From the NCBI GenBank assembly GCA_028282785.1, contig JANQHE010000053.1, forward strand, positions 36,594-100,593: a stretch of 64,000 nucleotides of DNA, read 5' to 3'. A program made the translations under genes and the position numbers. Positions 25,690-36,107 of this stretch are shown here, piece after piece. Origin of the DNA: Bacteroidales bacterium (GTDB lineage: Bacteria; Bacteroidota; Bacteroidia; Bacteroidales; UBA12077). The notes below the pieces were generated by a model that saw only the letters and a program-made list of their open reading frames with translations, did no database searches and was not told the DNA's origin. Position 1 is the first letter of the stretch. Each line of letters opens with the position of its first letter.

Positions 25690-26370
25690 TTAATTATCTA
25701 TCCCCAAATGATAATTAATTCCTTCGTTTATAAACATATTTAATGGATATGCAGCTTTAAATGTATTTCTTACTTCGCCAATAAATTTATCTGAAACAAC
25801 GATACTGTCATCAACATTTTTTGATGCTATGTAATGCTTATATTTAAGTAAGTCAATATCTTCAAAATCTTTAGGAAAGCCTTTAGGTGCTGTCTTTAGC
25901 ATACCTTCATTGTAAAGGTTCGGATAATGCTTTGTGAAAGTACTATCAGATATAATTTTCTTGAATTCTTCAATATTTTCATAAATTTCAGTTCGCACTG
26001 CTTTTAATCTATCAGTTGGTGGCGCATAAATTCCACCTGCCAGAAAACAACTGCCAGGTTCGATGTGAATATAATAACCAGCATTTCCGGATTTTTTACC
26101 ACCAGGTACTATATATGCACCAAAATTTGTTTTGTATGGTGACTTATCTTTAGAGAATCGAATGTCTCTATTAATTCTAAAGGTACAGTGTTTTGGTTCG
26201 AGGTTTTGAACAGATTTATCGAATTGTGCAATATCCGCGATTGCGTGTGCTACGAATTGCTCGAATTCTTTTTTTAATTTCTGGTAACGTGGCTTATTTT
26301 CATGAAACCATTCTTTGTAATTGTTTTCCTTTAAATCTGAAAGGAACTCAAGAAGATTTTTACTTAACAT
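25690..26370 (-). CDS. DUF2461-domain protein
   Basis: A 226-residue protein of the DUF2461 (TIGR02453-type) family. Recognisable stretches are LSDLKENNYKEWFHENKPRY near the N-terminus, FRINRDIRFSKDKSPYKTNFG and the central GYYIHIEPGSCFLAGG. The function of the family is unknown. It is cytoplasmic and stands alone between the methyltransferase and peptidase T genes. Confidence 0.9.
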   Translation of the reverse strand: MLSKNLLEFLSDLKENNYKEWFHENKPRYQKLKKEFEQFVAHAIADIAQFDKSVQNLEPKHCTFRINRDIRFSKDKSPYKTNFGAYIVPGGKKSGNAGYYIHIEPGSCFLAGGIYAPPTDRLKAVRTEIYENIEEFKKIISDSTFTKHYPNLYNEGMLKTAPKGFPKDFEDIDLLKYKHYIASKNVDDSIVVSDKFIGEVRNTFKAAYPLNMFINEGINYHLGIDN

Positions 26371-26587
26371 AACTATATTTTAATAATTGGTGATACAAAT
26401 ATCTGATAAATTCCAAAATACAAAGGCCAAATTTCAAATAATTTCTAAAAAACAAATCCCAAAATTATTCGTTTTGTTTTTCGAAATTTGAATATTAATT
26501 ACGATTTGAATTTTGACAATTGGAATTTTATTTTATCAAATCATATTCATTTATCTTTACAATCATTTCAATTAAAAGTTCAGGATA

Positions 26588-27820
26588 ATGGAATTTAAAA
26601 GTAATTTATTAGATAGATTTATAAAATATGTTCAAATTGATACTCAGTCGGATGATAGTTCAGAAACTTACCCTAGTACAAATAAGCAATTTAATTTAGC
26701 TAATTTATTGGTTGAGGAATTAAAAGAGTTAGGTTTGAGTAATGTTGATGTGGATAAATTTGGTTATGTAACCGCTGTTTTACCATCGAATATTGAAAAG
26801 GGTATCCCTACAATTGGATTTCTTGCGCATATGGATACTGCTCCTGATATGAGTGGTAAAAATGTAAAACCTCAGGTTTTTGAAAATTATGATGGCGCAG
26901 ACTTAGAAATAAATAAAGAGTTAGGGGTTAATATATCTGTAAAAGAATTCCCTGAAATTAAACAATATAAAGGACAAACAATAATTACTGCTAGCGGAGA
27001 TACTTTGCTGGGAGCGGATGATAAAGCTGGTATTGCTGAGATAGTTACTGCAATGGAGTTTTTGCTTAAACATCCGGAAATAAAGCATGGAGAAATAAAA
27101 GTAGCATTTACTCCGGATGAAGAAATTGGAAAAGGTGTAGATCACTTTGATGTTAAAAAGTTTGGGGCGGATTACGCTTATACTTTGGACGGAGGTCCAA
27201 TTGGAGAATTGGAATATGAAAACTTTAATGCAGCAGGTTCAACCATAAAAATCCAAGGCAGAAATATTCATCCTGGTTATGCAAAAAGAAAAATGATCAA
27301 TGCTATATTGGTTGCTGCTGAACTAAATGAAATGTTACCCATTGAACAGCGCCCTGAACTGACAGAGGCCTATGAAGGGTTCTTTCATATAGTTAAATTT
27401 CACGGAACCGTTGAGCAGGCAGAAATACAATATATTATTCGAGACCATGATAAAGAAAAATTCGAATATAAAAAGTCCTTAATTCAGGAGGTTGTTAGTT
27501 TAATTAACAAAAAATATAATAAGGAAATTGCTGTACTTCAATTAAAAGATCAGTACTATAATATGAAAGAAAAGGTTGAACCGGTGATTCATATTGTTGA
27601 GCAAGCTAAACAAGCAATGATTGAAGTTGGAATAACTCCTGATATCAAACCTATACGCGGAGGAACTGACGGAGCTAGATTGTCTTATATGGGATTACCT
27701 TGCCCGAATATTTTTACAGGGGGACATAACTATCATGGAAAATATGAATTTATTCCTCTTGAATCAATGGAAAAAGCAGTACAAGTAATTTTAAAGATTA
27801 TTGATTTATCCATAAAATAA
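26588..27820 (+). CDS. pepT: Peptidase T (tripeptide aminopeptidase)
   Basis: A 410-residue M20B di-zinc aminopeptidase that removes the N-terminal residue of tripeptides in the cytoplasm. Metal and active-site motifs occur in the expected order: AHMDTAPDMSG (His-x-Asp), GADDKAGIAE, FTPDEEIGKG with the catalytic Glu pair, the dimer-domain GNIHPGYAKRKM-like GRNIHPGYAK, and the terminal GGHNYHGKYEF. It is a single gene with an AT-rich leader lacking a Shine-Dalgarno sequence. Confidence 0.96.
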   Translation: MEFKSNLLDRFIKYVQIDTQSDDSSETYPSTNKQFNLANLLVEELKELGLSNVDVDKFGYVTAVLPSNIEKGIPTIGFLAHMDTAPDMSGKNVKPQVFENYDGADLEINKELGVNISVKEFPEIKQYKGQTIITASGDTLLGADDKAGIAEIVTAMEFLLKHPEIKHGEIKVAFTPDEEIGKGVDHFDVKKFGADYAYTLDGGPIGELEYENFNAAGSTIKIQGRNIHPGYAKRKMINAILVAAELNEMLPIEQRPELTEAYEGFFHIVKFHGTVEQAEIQYIIRDHDKEKFEYKKSLIQEVVSLINKKYNKEIAVLQLKDQYYNMKEKVEPVIHIVEQAKQAMIEVGITPDIKPIRGGTDGARLSYMGLPCPNIFTGGHNYHGKYEFIPLESMEKAVQVILKIIDLSIK

Positions 27821-28080
27821 TATTTTGCAAATCATCAATTTATTCCCGCAGATAATATCTTAAATTAATTCTCGATTTAGAGCTGCAACGTAAAGTACTT
27901 CACTATAAAATATCGAAATATTTACATAAATAAATTATTTTACATTAAATTTATTTTGTATCTTAAGCTTCCTAATAAATTTATATTTAATGCAATAGAA
28001 AGTAAAACAAGAAATGCATATTTGTTGTTATATAGATAAAATATTAAATATTCCAAACGTTAATTTTAAAAAATTGAAAA

Positions 28081-30342
28081 ATGCTATTTGATCTTGAGTT
28101 AATAAAATCAGTTTATCAATTATATGGTGAAAAAATGCGGATGGTGAAGGAAAAATTAAACCGTCCACTTAGCCTTGCTGAAAAAATTTTATACACACAC
28201 TTATATTCGGATAATATAGAAAATTTTAAACGAGGAGCTGATTATGTTGATTTTAGACCGGATCGAGTAGCTATGCAGGATGCTACCGCACAAATGGCCC
28301 TTTTGCAGTTTATAAATTCAGGAAAAACTAGTGTGGCAGTTCCTGCCACTGTCCATTGTGACCATCTTATTCAGGCTTATAAAACAGGCAAAGATGATTT
28401 AAAAGATGCAATTATTACCAATAAAGAAGTTTTTGACTTTTTGGAATCGGTTTCGAATAAATATGGAATTGGATTTTGGGAGCCCGGAGCCGGTATTATT
28501 CACCAGGTAGTTTTAGAAAACTATGCTTTTCCGGGAGGAATGATGATTGGTACAGATTCGCATACTCCTAATGCAGGAGGATTAGGAATGGTTGCTATTG
28601 GTGTTGGTGGGGCTGACGCTGTTGACGTTATGGCTGGCATGCCCTGGGAACTGAAAATGCCAAAATTAATTGGAGTAAAACTTACAGGAAAATTAAATGG
28701 ATGGGCATCTCCTAAAGATGTTATATTGAAATTAGCCGGAATTCTAACAGTAAAAGGAGGTACCGGATATATCGTCGAATATTTTGGTGAAGGGGCAAAG
28801 TCAATCTCAGCCACTGGCAAAGGTACAGTCTGTAACATGGGAGCAGAGATCGGTGCTACTACTTCGTTATTTTCATATGATGATTCAATTGAAAGGTATT
28901 TAAAAGCAACCGGGAGGGAAGAAGTTGCTGGTTTAGCAACTAATATTATCCAACACCTTACTCCTGATAAGGAAGTGGTTGAAAATCCGGAAAAATATTT
29001 TGACCAACTCATTGAAATAAACCTCTCTGAACTGGAACCTCATGTTAATGGCCCTTTTACACCGGATAAAGCAACTCCGATTTCAAAACTAAAAGAAGAA
29101 GCTATTAAAAATAACTGGCCATTAAAAATTGAAGTTGGGTTGATAGGTTCTTGTACAAATTCTTCATATGAAGATATTTCTAAAGCGGCATCTATTGCAA
29201 GGCAAGCTGTTGAAAAAGGATTAAAAGCTAAATCAACGTTTACAGTTACACCAGGTTCTGAACAAGTACGCTACACAATTGATAGAGATGGATTTATTGA
29301 TGCTCTTAATAAAATTGGAGCTAAAGTTTTTGCCAATGCTTGTGGCCCATGTATAGGGCAATGGAAAAGGCAGAATTCGGAAAAGCAAGAGCGAAATACG
29401 ATAGTTCATTCATTTAATAGGAATTTTTCTAAAAGAGCCGATGGTAACCCAAATACTCATGCTTTTGTTACATCACCTGAGTTGGTAACAGCAATGATTT
29501 TGGGAGGTGAACTAGGTTTTAACCCTCTTACAGATGAATTGGTTAATGGAAAAGGCGAAAAAGTAAAATTGGACCCACCTGAAAGTATCGAACTCCCTGT
29601 AAATGGATTTGATGTTGAAAACAATGGCTACAAAGCCCCTGCTGAAAATGGACAAAATATTGAAGTTAAAGTTAATCCGGGATCTGATAGACTGCAGCTA
29701 TTAAGCCCGTTTGAACCCTGGAATGGCGAAAACATTAAAGAGGCAAAATTATTGATAAAAGCATCAGGTAAATGTACAACTGACCATATCTCAATGGCAG
29801 GGCCTTGGCTAAAATATAGAGGGCATTTGGATAATATATCAAACAATATGTTAATTGGTGCAGTTAATGCATTTAACAATAAAACCAACTCAGTTAAAAA
29901 TCAAATTACAGGCGAATACGATGAGGTGCCTAAGGTACAACGAGATTATAAAAAATCGGGAGTACCTAGTATAGTAGTTGGAGACCATAATTATGGTGAA
30001 GGTTCATCGCGTGAACATGCTGCCATGGAACCACGCCATTTAGGTGTAAAGGTAGTAATAGCAAAATCTTTTGCGCGTATACACGAAACAAATCTAAAAA
30101 AACAAGGAATGTTGGCTTTAACCTTCGTAAATGATGATGATTATAACCGTATCGGCGAGGATGACAAATTTAATTTTATAAACCTTAAGGATTTTTCACC
30201 TGGCAAACCAATTGAAATGGAAATTATACATAAGACAGGTGAGAATGAAGTTATCCAATTATCGCATTCTTATAACCAGCAACAAATTGAGTGGTACAAA
30301 GCAGGATCAGCATTAAATCTTATTAAATCACAAAATAATTAA
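28081..30342 (+). CDS. acnA: Aconitate hydratase (mitochondrial type)
   Basis: A 753-residue aconitase resembling eukaryotic mitochondrial aconitase rather than AcnB. The 4Fe-4S ligands are seen in [11 protein letters not shown] and CGPCIGQW, and active-site segments in [11 protein letters not shown] and [17 protein letters not shown]. It isomerises citrate to isocitrate. It is first in an operon with isocitrate dehydrogenase and citrate synthase, giving the oxidative branch of the TCA cycle in one unit. The about 260-bp AT-rich gap upstream holds its promoter. Confidence 0.96.
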   Translation: MLFDLELIKSVYQLYGEKMRMVKEKLNRPLSLAEKILYTHLYSDNIENFKRGADYVDFRPDRVAMQDATAQMALLQFINSGKTSVAVPATVHCDHLIQAYKTGKDDLKDAIITNKEVFDFLESVSNKYGIGFWEPGAGIIHQVVLENYAFPGGMMIGTDSHTPNAGGLGMVAIGVGGADAVDVMAGMPWELKMPKLIGVKLTGKLNGWASPKDVILKLAGILTVKGGTGYIVEYFGEGAKSISATGKGTVCNMGAEIGATTSLFSYDDSIERYLKATGREEVAGLATNIIQHLTPDKEVVENPEKYFDQLIEINLSELEPHVNGPFTPDKATPISKLKEEAIKNNWPLKIEVGLIGSCTNSSYEDISKAASIARQAVEKGLKAKSTFTVTPGSEQVRYTIDRDGFIDALNKIGAKVFANACGPCIGQWKRQNSEKQERNTIVHSFNRNFSKRADGNPNTHAFVTSPELVTAMILGGELGFNPLTDELVNGKGEKVKLDPPESIELPVNGFDVENNGYKAPAENGQNIEVKVNPGSDRLQLLSPFEPWNGENIKEAKLLIKASGKCTTDHISMAGPWLKYRGHLDNISNNMLIGAVNAFNNKTNSVKNQITGEYDEVPKVQRDYKKSGVPSIVVGDHNYGEGSSREHAAMEPRHLGVKVVIAKSFARIHETNLKKQGMLALTFVNDDDYNRIGEDDKFNFINLKDFSPGKPIEMEIIHKTGENEVIQLSHSYNQQQIEWYKAGSALNLIKSQNN

Positions 30343-30348
30343 TTGTTT

Positions 30349-31578
30349 ATGCAAAAAATTAAAGTTACTAAGCCTGTCGTTGAAATAGATGGTGATGAAA
30401 TGACCCGTGTAATATGGAAAGAGATAAAAGAAAAACTGATTTTTCCGTATTTGGACATTGACTTAAAATACTATGATTTAAGTATTCAGAAAAGAGATGA
30501 AACAAATGATCAAATTACCGTTGATGCAGCTGAAGCTATAAAAAAATATAATGTTGGAGTTAAGTGTGCTACAATTACTCCCGACGAAGCAAGGGTTGAA
30601 GAGTTTGGTTTAAAACAAATGTGGAAATCTCCAAATGGTACTATACGAAAAATGTTAGGAGGTACGGTTTTTAGAGAACCAATAATGGTTAACAATATCA
30701 AACCTGTAGTTAGAAATTGGACAAAACCAATTTGTATTGGCCGTCATGCATTCGGAGATCAGTATATTGCTACTGATTTTCTGGTTAAAGGAAAGGGAAA
30801 ATTGAAGGTAACGTTTATACCGGACAATGGAAATGAAGCAGTGAGTTATGATGTTCATAATTTTGATGATGACGGAATTGCTATGGTAATGTTTAATCTT
30901 GACAATTCGATTAAAGGTTTTGCCAGGGCATGTATGAACCAGGCTTTATTAAAAAAATGGCCACTTTATTTGTCTACAAAAAATACCATCCTGAAAAAAT
31001 ATGATGGCCGCTTTAAAGATATTTTCCAGGAAATATATGAAACAGAATTCAAAGAAAGGTTTGATGAATTGGGAATAACATATGAACACAGGTTAATTGA
31101 TGATATGGTAGCTGCTGCAATGAAATGGGAAGGAGAGTTTGTGTGGGCATGTAAAAACTATGATGGTGATGTTCAATCCGATAGCCTTGCACAAGGATTT
31201 GGCTCATTGGGATTAATGACATCAACACTTATTACTCCCGATGGAAAAACTATGGAAGCTGAAGCTGCTCACGGGACAGTAACAAGACATTACAGGCTGC
31301 ACCAGCAAGGAAAGCCTACCTCAACAAATCCAATTGCATCTATTTTTGCGTGGACCAGAGGTTTAGCTTTTAGAGGGATGCTTGATAAAAATGATGAGTT
31401 GATAAAATTTGCTAATAGTCTTGAAAAAACATGTGTTGAAGCAGTTGAATCAGGAAAAATGACAAAAGATCTAGCACTCATTATTCATGGAGATAATTTA
31501 AAGAAAGAGCATTATTTAAATACGGAAGAATTTTTAAATGAAATTGACAAGGGCCTTAAAGCAGTTCTTCAGGATTAG
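30349..31578 (+). CDS. icd: NADP-dependent isocitrate dehydrogenase (eukaryotic-like dimeric type)
   Basis: A 409-residue enzyme that decarboxylates isocitrate to 2-oxoglutarate. The substrate loop with [19 protein letters not shown], the metal-binding [12 protein letters not shown]...NYDGDVQSD and the coenzyme-binding [12 protein letters not shown] identify the type found in eukaryotes and many Bacteroidota. The ATG at 30349 (MQKIKV) is preferred over a TTG at 30343. It begins 6 bp after the aconitase stop. Confidence 0.96.
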   Translation: MQKIKVTKPVVEIDGDEMTRVIWKEIKEKLIFPYLDIDLKYYDLSIQKRDETNDQITVDAAEAIKKYNVGVKCATITPDEARVEEFGLKQMWKSPNGTIRKMLGGTVFREPIMVNNIKPVVRNWTKPICIGRHAFGDQYIATDFLVKGKGKLKVTFIPDNGNEAVSYDVHNFDDDGIAMVMFNLDNSIKGFARACMNQALLKKWPLYLSTKNTILKKYDGRFKDIFQEIYETEFKERFDELGITYEHRLIDDMVAAAMKWEGEFVWACKNYDGDVQSDSLAQGFGSLGLMTSTLITPDGKTMEAEAAHGTVTRHYRLHQQGKPTSTNPIASIFAWTRGLAFRGMLDKNDELIKFANSLEKTCVEAVESGKMTKDLALIIHGDNLKKEHYLNTEEFLNEIDKGLKAVLQD

Positions 31579-31622
31579 TCCTATTCAATTATGACATCAA
31601 CCGTTAACTAAAAAACTTAAAC

Positions 31623-32990
31623 ATGAAAAAAGATATAAGTGAGTTTGATTCTTTATTAAAGGATTTAACAGCAACAATTCAAAAAACAAGTTGGATAGAA
31701 GGTGAATTATTTGAAAAGTTTAATGTTAAACGCGGATTGCGGAATGAAGATCATAGTGGCGTATTAGTGGGATTAACAAATATAGGGAATGTTGTTGGTT
31801 ATCATCGAAAGGATGGTAAAATAGTACCACACGAAGGAGAATTGTATTATCGGGGATATAACGTTCATCATATTGTTGAAGGATTTCAAAAGGAACACAG
31901 GCATGGATTTGAAGAAGTAGTTTTCTTATTAATGTCAGGGCAATTGCCTATGACGGTAGTTTTAGATAGATTCACAGAACTTCTGGCTAGCGAAAGGAAA
32001 TTAGATCCGGCCATTAAAATGAGCATAATGGAATTTAAAGGTGTTGACATTATGAATGTACTCGCTCGCACTGTAATGGTAATGTACGCAAGAGATCTGG
32101 AAGCAGATGTAATAACAAGAGAAAACTTAATTAAACAATCCATTAAGTTAATTGCTAGTTTCCCAACAATAATAAGTTACGCCTACCATAGCATGCAACA
32201 TTATTACAGAAACAAGACTTTATATATAAGACATCCCAGGCCTGAACTTTCAATGGCAGAGAATTTTCTTTATATGTTAAAAGGCGAAGGTAATTATACA
32301 AAATTAGACGCAGATGTTTTAGATTTGGCACAAGTGCTTCATGCTGAACACGGTGGAGGTAATAATTCAACATTTACCGTTAGAGTAATTAGCTCATCAA
32401 ATACAGATACTTATTCGGCTATAACGGCAGGAATTGGTTCCTTAAAAGGCCCACTTCACGGAGGAGCAAATTTAAGAGTGAATCATATGTTTGATCATTT
32501 TAAAAAGGTTATTAAAAACTGGAATAGCCAAGATGAAATTAAAAACTATATGTTTAAACTCTTAAAAAAAGAAGCTTATGATAGAACAGGTAAAATATAT
32601 GGTATTGGTCATGCCGTTTATACTAAATCTGATCCTCGATCTATTATATTAAAATCAATGGCTAAAAAATTAGCAATTGAAAAACAGCGACTTGATGAGT
32701 TTGAGTTTTTGGAATCAATCGAAAAAATGGGAATAGAAGCATTTATGGATCACAAAGGAACTAAAGCAGGTAAAGTGGTATGTGCTAATGTTGATTTCTA
32801 TTCAGGATTTGTATATGAAATGATTGGTATTCCGAGAGAATTATACACTCCGCTTTTTGCTATGTCGCGAATTTCCGGTTGGTGTGCTCATAGAATAGAA
32901 GAATTGAATTTTGAGAAGAAACGAATTATAAGGCCCGCTTATAAAAATGTATGTGAATGGAGAGATTATGAACCTATTGAAAAAAGATAA
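31623..32990 (+). CDS. gltA: Citrate synthase
   Basis: A 455-residue citrate synthase that condenses oxaloacetate and acetyl-CoA. Active-site regions include LHAEHGGGNNSTFTVR, GPLHGGANLRV (catalytic His) and GIGHAVYTKSDPR. The C-terminal NVDFYSGFVYEMIGIP has the catalytic Asp. It is the third gene of the TCA operon and is followed by a clear terminator. Confidence 0.96.
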   Translation: MKKDISEFDSLLKDLTATIQKTSWIEGELFEKFNVKRGLRNEDHSGVLVGLTNIGNVVGYHRKDGKIVPHEGELYYRGYNVHHIVEGFQKEHRHGFEEVVFLLMSGQLPMTVVLDRFTELLASERKLDPAIKMSIMEFKGVDIMNVLARTVMVMYARDLEADVITRENLIKQSIKLIASFPTIISYAYHSMQHYYRNKTLYIRHPRPELSMAENFLYMLKGEGNYTKLDADVLDLAQVLHAEHGGGNNSTFTVRVISSSNTDTYSAITAGIGSLKGPLHGGANLRVNHMFDHFKKVIKNWNSQDEIKNYMFKLLKKEAYDRTGKIYGIGHAVYTKSDPRSIILKSMAKKLAIEKQRLDEFEFLESIEKMGIEAFMDHKGTKAGKVVCANVDFYSGFVYEMIGIPRELYTPLFAMSRISGWCAHRIEELNFEKKRIIRPAYKNVCEWRDYEPIEKR

Positions 32991-33013
32991 TTAAATAATT
33001 CAATAAAAACTGG

Positions 33014-33043
33014 AAAGAGGCTTTTTGGAGAGCCTCTTTTTTT
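33014..33043 (+). terminator. Rho-independent terminator of the acnA-icd-gltA operon
   Basis: AAAGAGGCT (33014-33022) pairs with AGCCTCTTT (33031-33039) across an 8-nt loop, and the T-run continues to 33043. Confidence 0.92.
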
Positions 33044-33065
33044 GTATTTAAATGCTTATAACAAT

Positions 33066-33995
33066 TTATTTTTTTCTTTCAGAACCAGATTGTATAATTG
33101 GTTTTGCAATTTCTCTGAGGTTTTTAGTTTTTACTTCAGATTTCAAAGTACTTTTCGAACCATCATACCATAAATCAAGCCCTTGGTTTACAACCCATAG
33201 CAGATCAAAATGATAATTTTCTTCCCATTCTACGTGAATATCAGGATTACTTTCAAAAAAGGCCCTTATTTTCATATAATCCCATGCGTCATAATATCCT
33301 GTTGATTTCCATAACCCATCATTAGGAATCGTAATATTATCGGTAATTTCATATTCTGGCTCCCCGAAGTTAACCGTAAATGGATAGAAGTTATCCGGTC
33401 CCTCATTTTGAACATTTATAAATACAAAAATATCATCAATAATAAAGTCCCAGTAAAGTCCATTATTAAGATTTAAACTTTCATTCCAATAAATTAATAA
33501 TCCTATTTGATTTCCTTCATTAGTTTGACCATAAGTTTCTGCATAGTAATTAATAATTGGTGTTTCAATTTCGGCCAATAAAATAGTATCATCAACTGCA
33601 ACAACTTTATTTTGTGAATTATGGATAATATGAATATCAGCCCAGGTTGGGTTAAAGAAATCACCGATATTGATATGATCGAACTTGGTGATTTCTCTTG
33701 TTCCATGAGTATTTCGAACTGTTAAGGTTACATTAAATGTTCCGGCCGAATTGTATGTTATAATCGGATCTCTATCATATGATATAGCAGGAATTCCTCC
33801 TTCGAAGGTCCATATCCATTCTTCGGCATCATTAGATGACATATCAGTAAAGGCAATTGTTATTTCCTTATTTGTAGATGAATAGTGATTAGCTATAAAA
33901 TCAGGTTTTGGAAGGTTATCCTCTTTTCGACAGGAGGTGTTTGTTAATAAAACTGAGGTTAAAAGTAAAATACTTATGAAATATATTTTTCGCAT
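33066..33995 (-). CDS. PKD-domain lipoprotein
   Basis: A 309-residue surface or periplasmic protein. The signal peptide ends with a Cys in TNTSCRKED, a lipoprotein site. A PKD domain follows (about 33-110), with the typical FTDMSSNDAEEWIWTFEGG and YNSAGTFNVTLTVRN. The remaining about 190 residues are beta-rich and aromatic and not recognised. PKD domains mediate protein or polysaccharide contacts in secreted Bacteroidota proteins. It converges on the TCA operon and has no obvious partner. Confidence 0.82.
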   Translation of the reverse strand: MRKIYFISILLLTSVLLTNTSCRKEDNLPKPDFIANHYSSTNKEITIAFTDMSSNDAEEWIWTFEGGIPAISYDRDPIITYNSAGTFNVTLTVRNTHGTREITKFDHINIGDFFNPTWADIHIIHNSQNKVVAVDDTILLAEIETPIINYYAETYGQTNEGNQIGLLIYWNESLNLNNGLYWDFIIDDIFVFINVQNEGPDNFYPFTVNFGEPEYEITDNITIPNDGLWKSTGYYDAWDYMKIRAFFESNPDIHVEWEENYHFDLLWVVNQGLDLWYDGSKSTLKSEVKTKNLREIAKPIIQSGSERKK

Positions 33996-34074
33996 GATAT
34001 CTAGTTTTGTTTAGGTATAAAAATACCCTCAAAATTGGTACCAAATTCAAGCGAATTAATGTATGAAAGAAATA

Positions 34075-34659
34075 TTAATTATTTGATTTTTGCAAATCCT
34101 CACGAATATACATAACGATTCTCCACCTATCTTCTTGTGAGATTTGTGAAGCATGTGCACCCATAATCTTAATCCCGACATTTATTATATGATATATTTC
34201 TCCCTCGGGTCGGTCTACGGTTTTTTCCAATAGCAAATTGGTTGGAGGGTAAGCGTATTTTTTACTAGTATATAGGAACCCTTGTCCATCACCTTTTTCC
34301 CCATGGCATTGAGAACAGAATCTATCGTATTGAAGCTTGCCAATTGCAAGATTTTCTTCGCTGATTTTTAAAGGGTTAAATTGTGTTTCACCTGCTATTT
34401 TAAGATCTTCATCTGTTTTTACAAGATGATAAGGAACCATGTCTCTGGGAATTGTTCCCTTAACAGGCATTCGCAAAGTCATAGAATCTTCAAAGTTTGG
34501 ATTTTCACTATAGGTATCGTAAGCCTGTGATCTTTCCATATCCGGTAAATAGCTGTGGCCACGTTCTGTACTTCTTTTATCGCAAGCCGAAAGCATTAAA
34601 ATCGTAATCAGCAGAATATATGTAAATTTTGTCTTTTTCATCTGTTTAAAGATTTTCAT
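34075..34659 (-). CDS. actE: Alternative complex III subunit ActE, monoheme cytochrome c lipoprotein
   Basis: A 194-residue lipoprotein (lipobox MLSAC) with a single heme c site, CSQCH, in YDRFCSQCHGEKGDGQGF. A later Met in GIKIMGAHASQ is the likely axial ligand. In the Act complex it carries electrons from quinol oxidation toward the oxidase at the outer face. The ATG at 34659 overlaps the end of actF by 14 bp. A second ATG at 34641 gives a more usual signal peptide and is possible. Here actE follows actF, whereas the published order in Rhodothermus is E then F. Confidence 0.9.
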   Translation of the reverse strand: MKIFKQMKKTKFTYILLITILMLSACDKRSTERGHSYLPDMERSQAYDTYSENPNFEDSMTLRMPVKGTIPRDMVPYHLVKTDEDLKIAGETQFNPLKISEENLAIGKLQYDRFCSQCHGEKGDGQGFLYTSKKYAYPPTNLLLEKTVDRPEGEIYHIINVGIKIMGAHASQISQEDRWRIVMYIREDLQKSNN

Positions 34660-35818
34660 AATGGAAACTTTCTTGTAAATAAGGATGGTTTTTAGGTAGC
34701 AAATTAGCTTTGGTTAAAGATTGTAGAACAATCCATAAAAATATTCCAGTAAAACCTATTGTTAATCCAATATCAAACACTCCAATGGTTTGTACTTCTT
34801 TCATAGTTCCCGGGAAGATCATTAAATACTGATCAAGCCATTGCCCGGCAAAAACAACAATTGCCATGCTCGTTACAATCCAAAGAATCCTTCTGAATTT
34901 TCTTACAATCAATACTAAAAATGGGATTAAAAAATTCAATGCCAGATTTAGATAAAAAAGGAACTCATAGTTTTCTACTCGTTTTATAAAGTAGAATGTT
35001 TCTTCCGGGATATTTGCATACCATATTAACATGAACTGAGAGAACCATAAATACATCCAAAATATTGCAAAAGAGAATAAATATCGAGCTAAATCATGGA
35101 TGTTTTCCATAGTGATAAATTCTAAATATCCTAACTTTCTTAAAATTGCTACAATCACTATAATTATAGCAAAACTTTTTACAATAACACCTGCCAGAAC
35201 ATACCACCCGAACAATGTACTAAACCAATGCGCTTCGATAGACATTAGCCAATCCCAGGCAAATGTTACTATGGTAATAGCAAAAAATACCAGGAATAAA
35301 GCTGCATATGTACGGCTTTTATTGTAAAACTCGAGCCCATCATTAACATCACTTTTCTTAGAAAGTTTTCTTAAAACGAAGGTAAGAAGAATCCAAACTG
35401 CTAAATAAATAACAAGCCTTACGACAAAGAATGGAATATTAAGATATGCTTCTTTTTTCATGATAATTGGATCATGATGTACTTCATGAGTCCAATGGAA
35501 AATATGATTCAATCCAAAAAGCATAATAATCATAAAAATTCCACCAAACGGCAGATACATACTAATTGCTTCAGGAATTCTTTGAATTGACACGTGCCAA
35601 CCTGATTGAGTAATTATATGTACAGCAACAAAAAATGTAGCTCCCAATCCAATGGTTAAAAAGTTGACTGAATTTAAAAGTAAGGCTGACCAAACTTTAT
35701 CTGCAGAATATGTAAAAATTCCATAGACCAATGAAGCAACCCCAATCGCAATTAAAATTGCTAATAAGGTTTTTATTTTTTTATCGAATTGAAATGATAT
35801 TTTAATATTATCTATCAT
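34646..35818 (-). CDS. actF: Alternative complex III subunit ActF, integral membrane quinol-oxidising subunit
   Basis: A 390-residue membrane protein with about ten helices. It is the ActC-related NrfD-like subunit annotated as quinol:cytochrome c oxidoreductase. The segments FAWDWLMSIEAHWFST, SQFMLIWYANIPEE and a terminal GFTGIFLWIVLQ are characteristic. It sits in the cytoplasmic membrane and forms part of the quinone-binding module. The upstream gap to actD contains a RAYT transposase and hairpin repeats, so the operon is interrupted there. Confidence 0.93.
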   Translation of the reverse strand: MIDNIKISFQFDKKIKTLLAILIAIGVASLVYGIFTYSADKVWSALLLNSVNFLTIGLGATFFVAVHIITQSGWHVSIQRIPEAISMYLPFGGIFMIIMLFGLNHIFHWTHEVHHDPIIMKKEAYLNIPFFVVRLVIYLAVWILLTFVLRKLSKKSDVNDGLEFYNKSRTYAALFLVFFAITIVTFAWDWLMSIEAHWFSTLFGWYVLAGVIVKSFAIIIVIVAILRKLGYLEFITMENIHDLARYLFSFAIFWMYLWFSQFMLIWYANIPEETFYFIKRVENYEFLFYLNLALNFLIPFLVLIVRKFRRILWIVTSMAIVVFAGQWLDQYLMIFPGTMKEVQTIGVFDIGLTIGFTGIFLWIVLQSLTKANLLPKNHPYLQESFHYENL

Positions 35819-35850
35819 ATATGATGTTATTTAATATAATCTAAATTGAT

Positions 35851-35925
35851 TTAAGCATTACTATTTGTCCAAACCACGAAGTGGTTAATTGACATATGAT
35901 ATAGAAACTTAGTAAATGTGCTCAT
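35851..35925 (-). pseudogene. Remnant of a second RAYT transposase 5' end
   Basis: From the ATG at 35925 the frame reads MSTFTKFLYH..., close to the intact transposase start MSTFTQILYQ at 36554. It then runs into hairpin sequence and stops at 35851. The 5' flank is also shared with the intact copy. This looks like the start of a second transposase whose body has been deleted. Confidence 0.6.
35872..35886. repeat. REP-like hairpin 1 (AACCAC-GAA-GTGGTT)
   Basis: Six-bp stem with 3-nt loop. It is the same type as the hairpin at 36036 and lies next to the truncated transposase start. Confidence 0.7.
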
Positions 35926-35941
35926 TTAATTTAATTTCATT

Positions 35942-35958
35942 GAACCCTTTCAGGGTTC
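35942..35958. repeat. REP-like hairpin 2 (GAACCCT-TTC-AGGGTTC)
   Basis: Seven-bp stem with 3-nt loop. It is identical to the hairpin at 36571, including the following CCGGTTACAT. Confidence 0.8.
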
Positions 35959-35994
35959 CGGTTACATAGTCTTATTAGGTTATTATTCAAATTC

Positions 35995-36009
35995 AATCCC
36001 TTTGGGATT
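35995..36009. repeat. REP-like hairpin 3 (AATCCC-TTT-GGGATT)
   Basis: Six-bp stem with 3-nt loop. Its counterpart is at 36625, at a similar distance from hairpin 2/6. Confidence 0.7.
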
Positions 36010-36035
36010 TCATATATAATATTCAAACTTATTTA

Positions 36036-36050
36036 AACCACGGAGTGGTT
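36036..36050. repeat. REP-like hairpin 4 (AACCAC-GGA-GTGGTT)
   Basis: Six-bp stem with 3-nt loop. It matches hairpin 1 except for the middle loop base. Confidence 0.7.
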
Positions 36051-36084
36051 AAATACGAATAATGAAAACAATATATATTACGTA

Positions 36085-36101
36085 GAACCCTGTAGGGGTT
36101 C
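36085..36101. repeat. REP-like hairpin 5 (GAACCC...GGGTTC type)
   Basis: GAACCCTGTAGGGGTTC, a 6-bp stem plus a wobble pair. It lies 6 bp beyond the 3' end of the transposase gene and resembles hairpins 2 and 6. Confidence 0.7.
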
Positions 36102-36107
36102 AAATTA

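Noticed and set aside
28521..29012. Long open frame antisense to aconitase (163 residues)
   Set aside because: It lies wholly inside the conserved aconitase gene, has no recognisable motifs, and its openness follows from the codon use of the sense strand.
34646..34659. 14-bp actF/actE overlap as a frameshift
   Set aside because: Both proteins are full length with intact ends, and actE has a second ATG just after the actF stop; ordinary translational coupling explains it.
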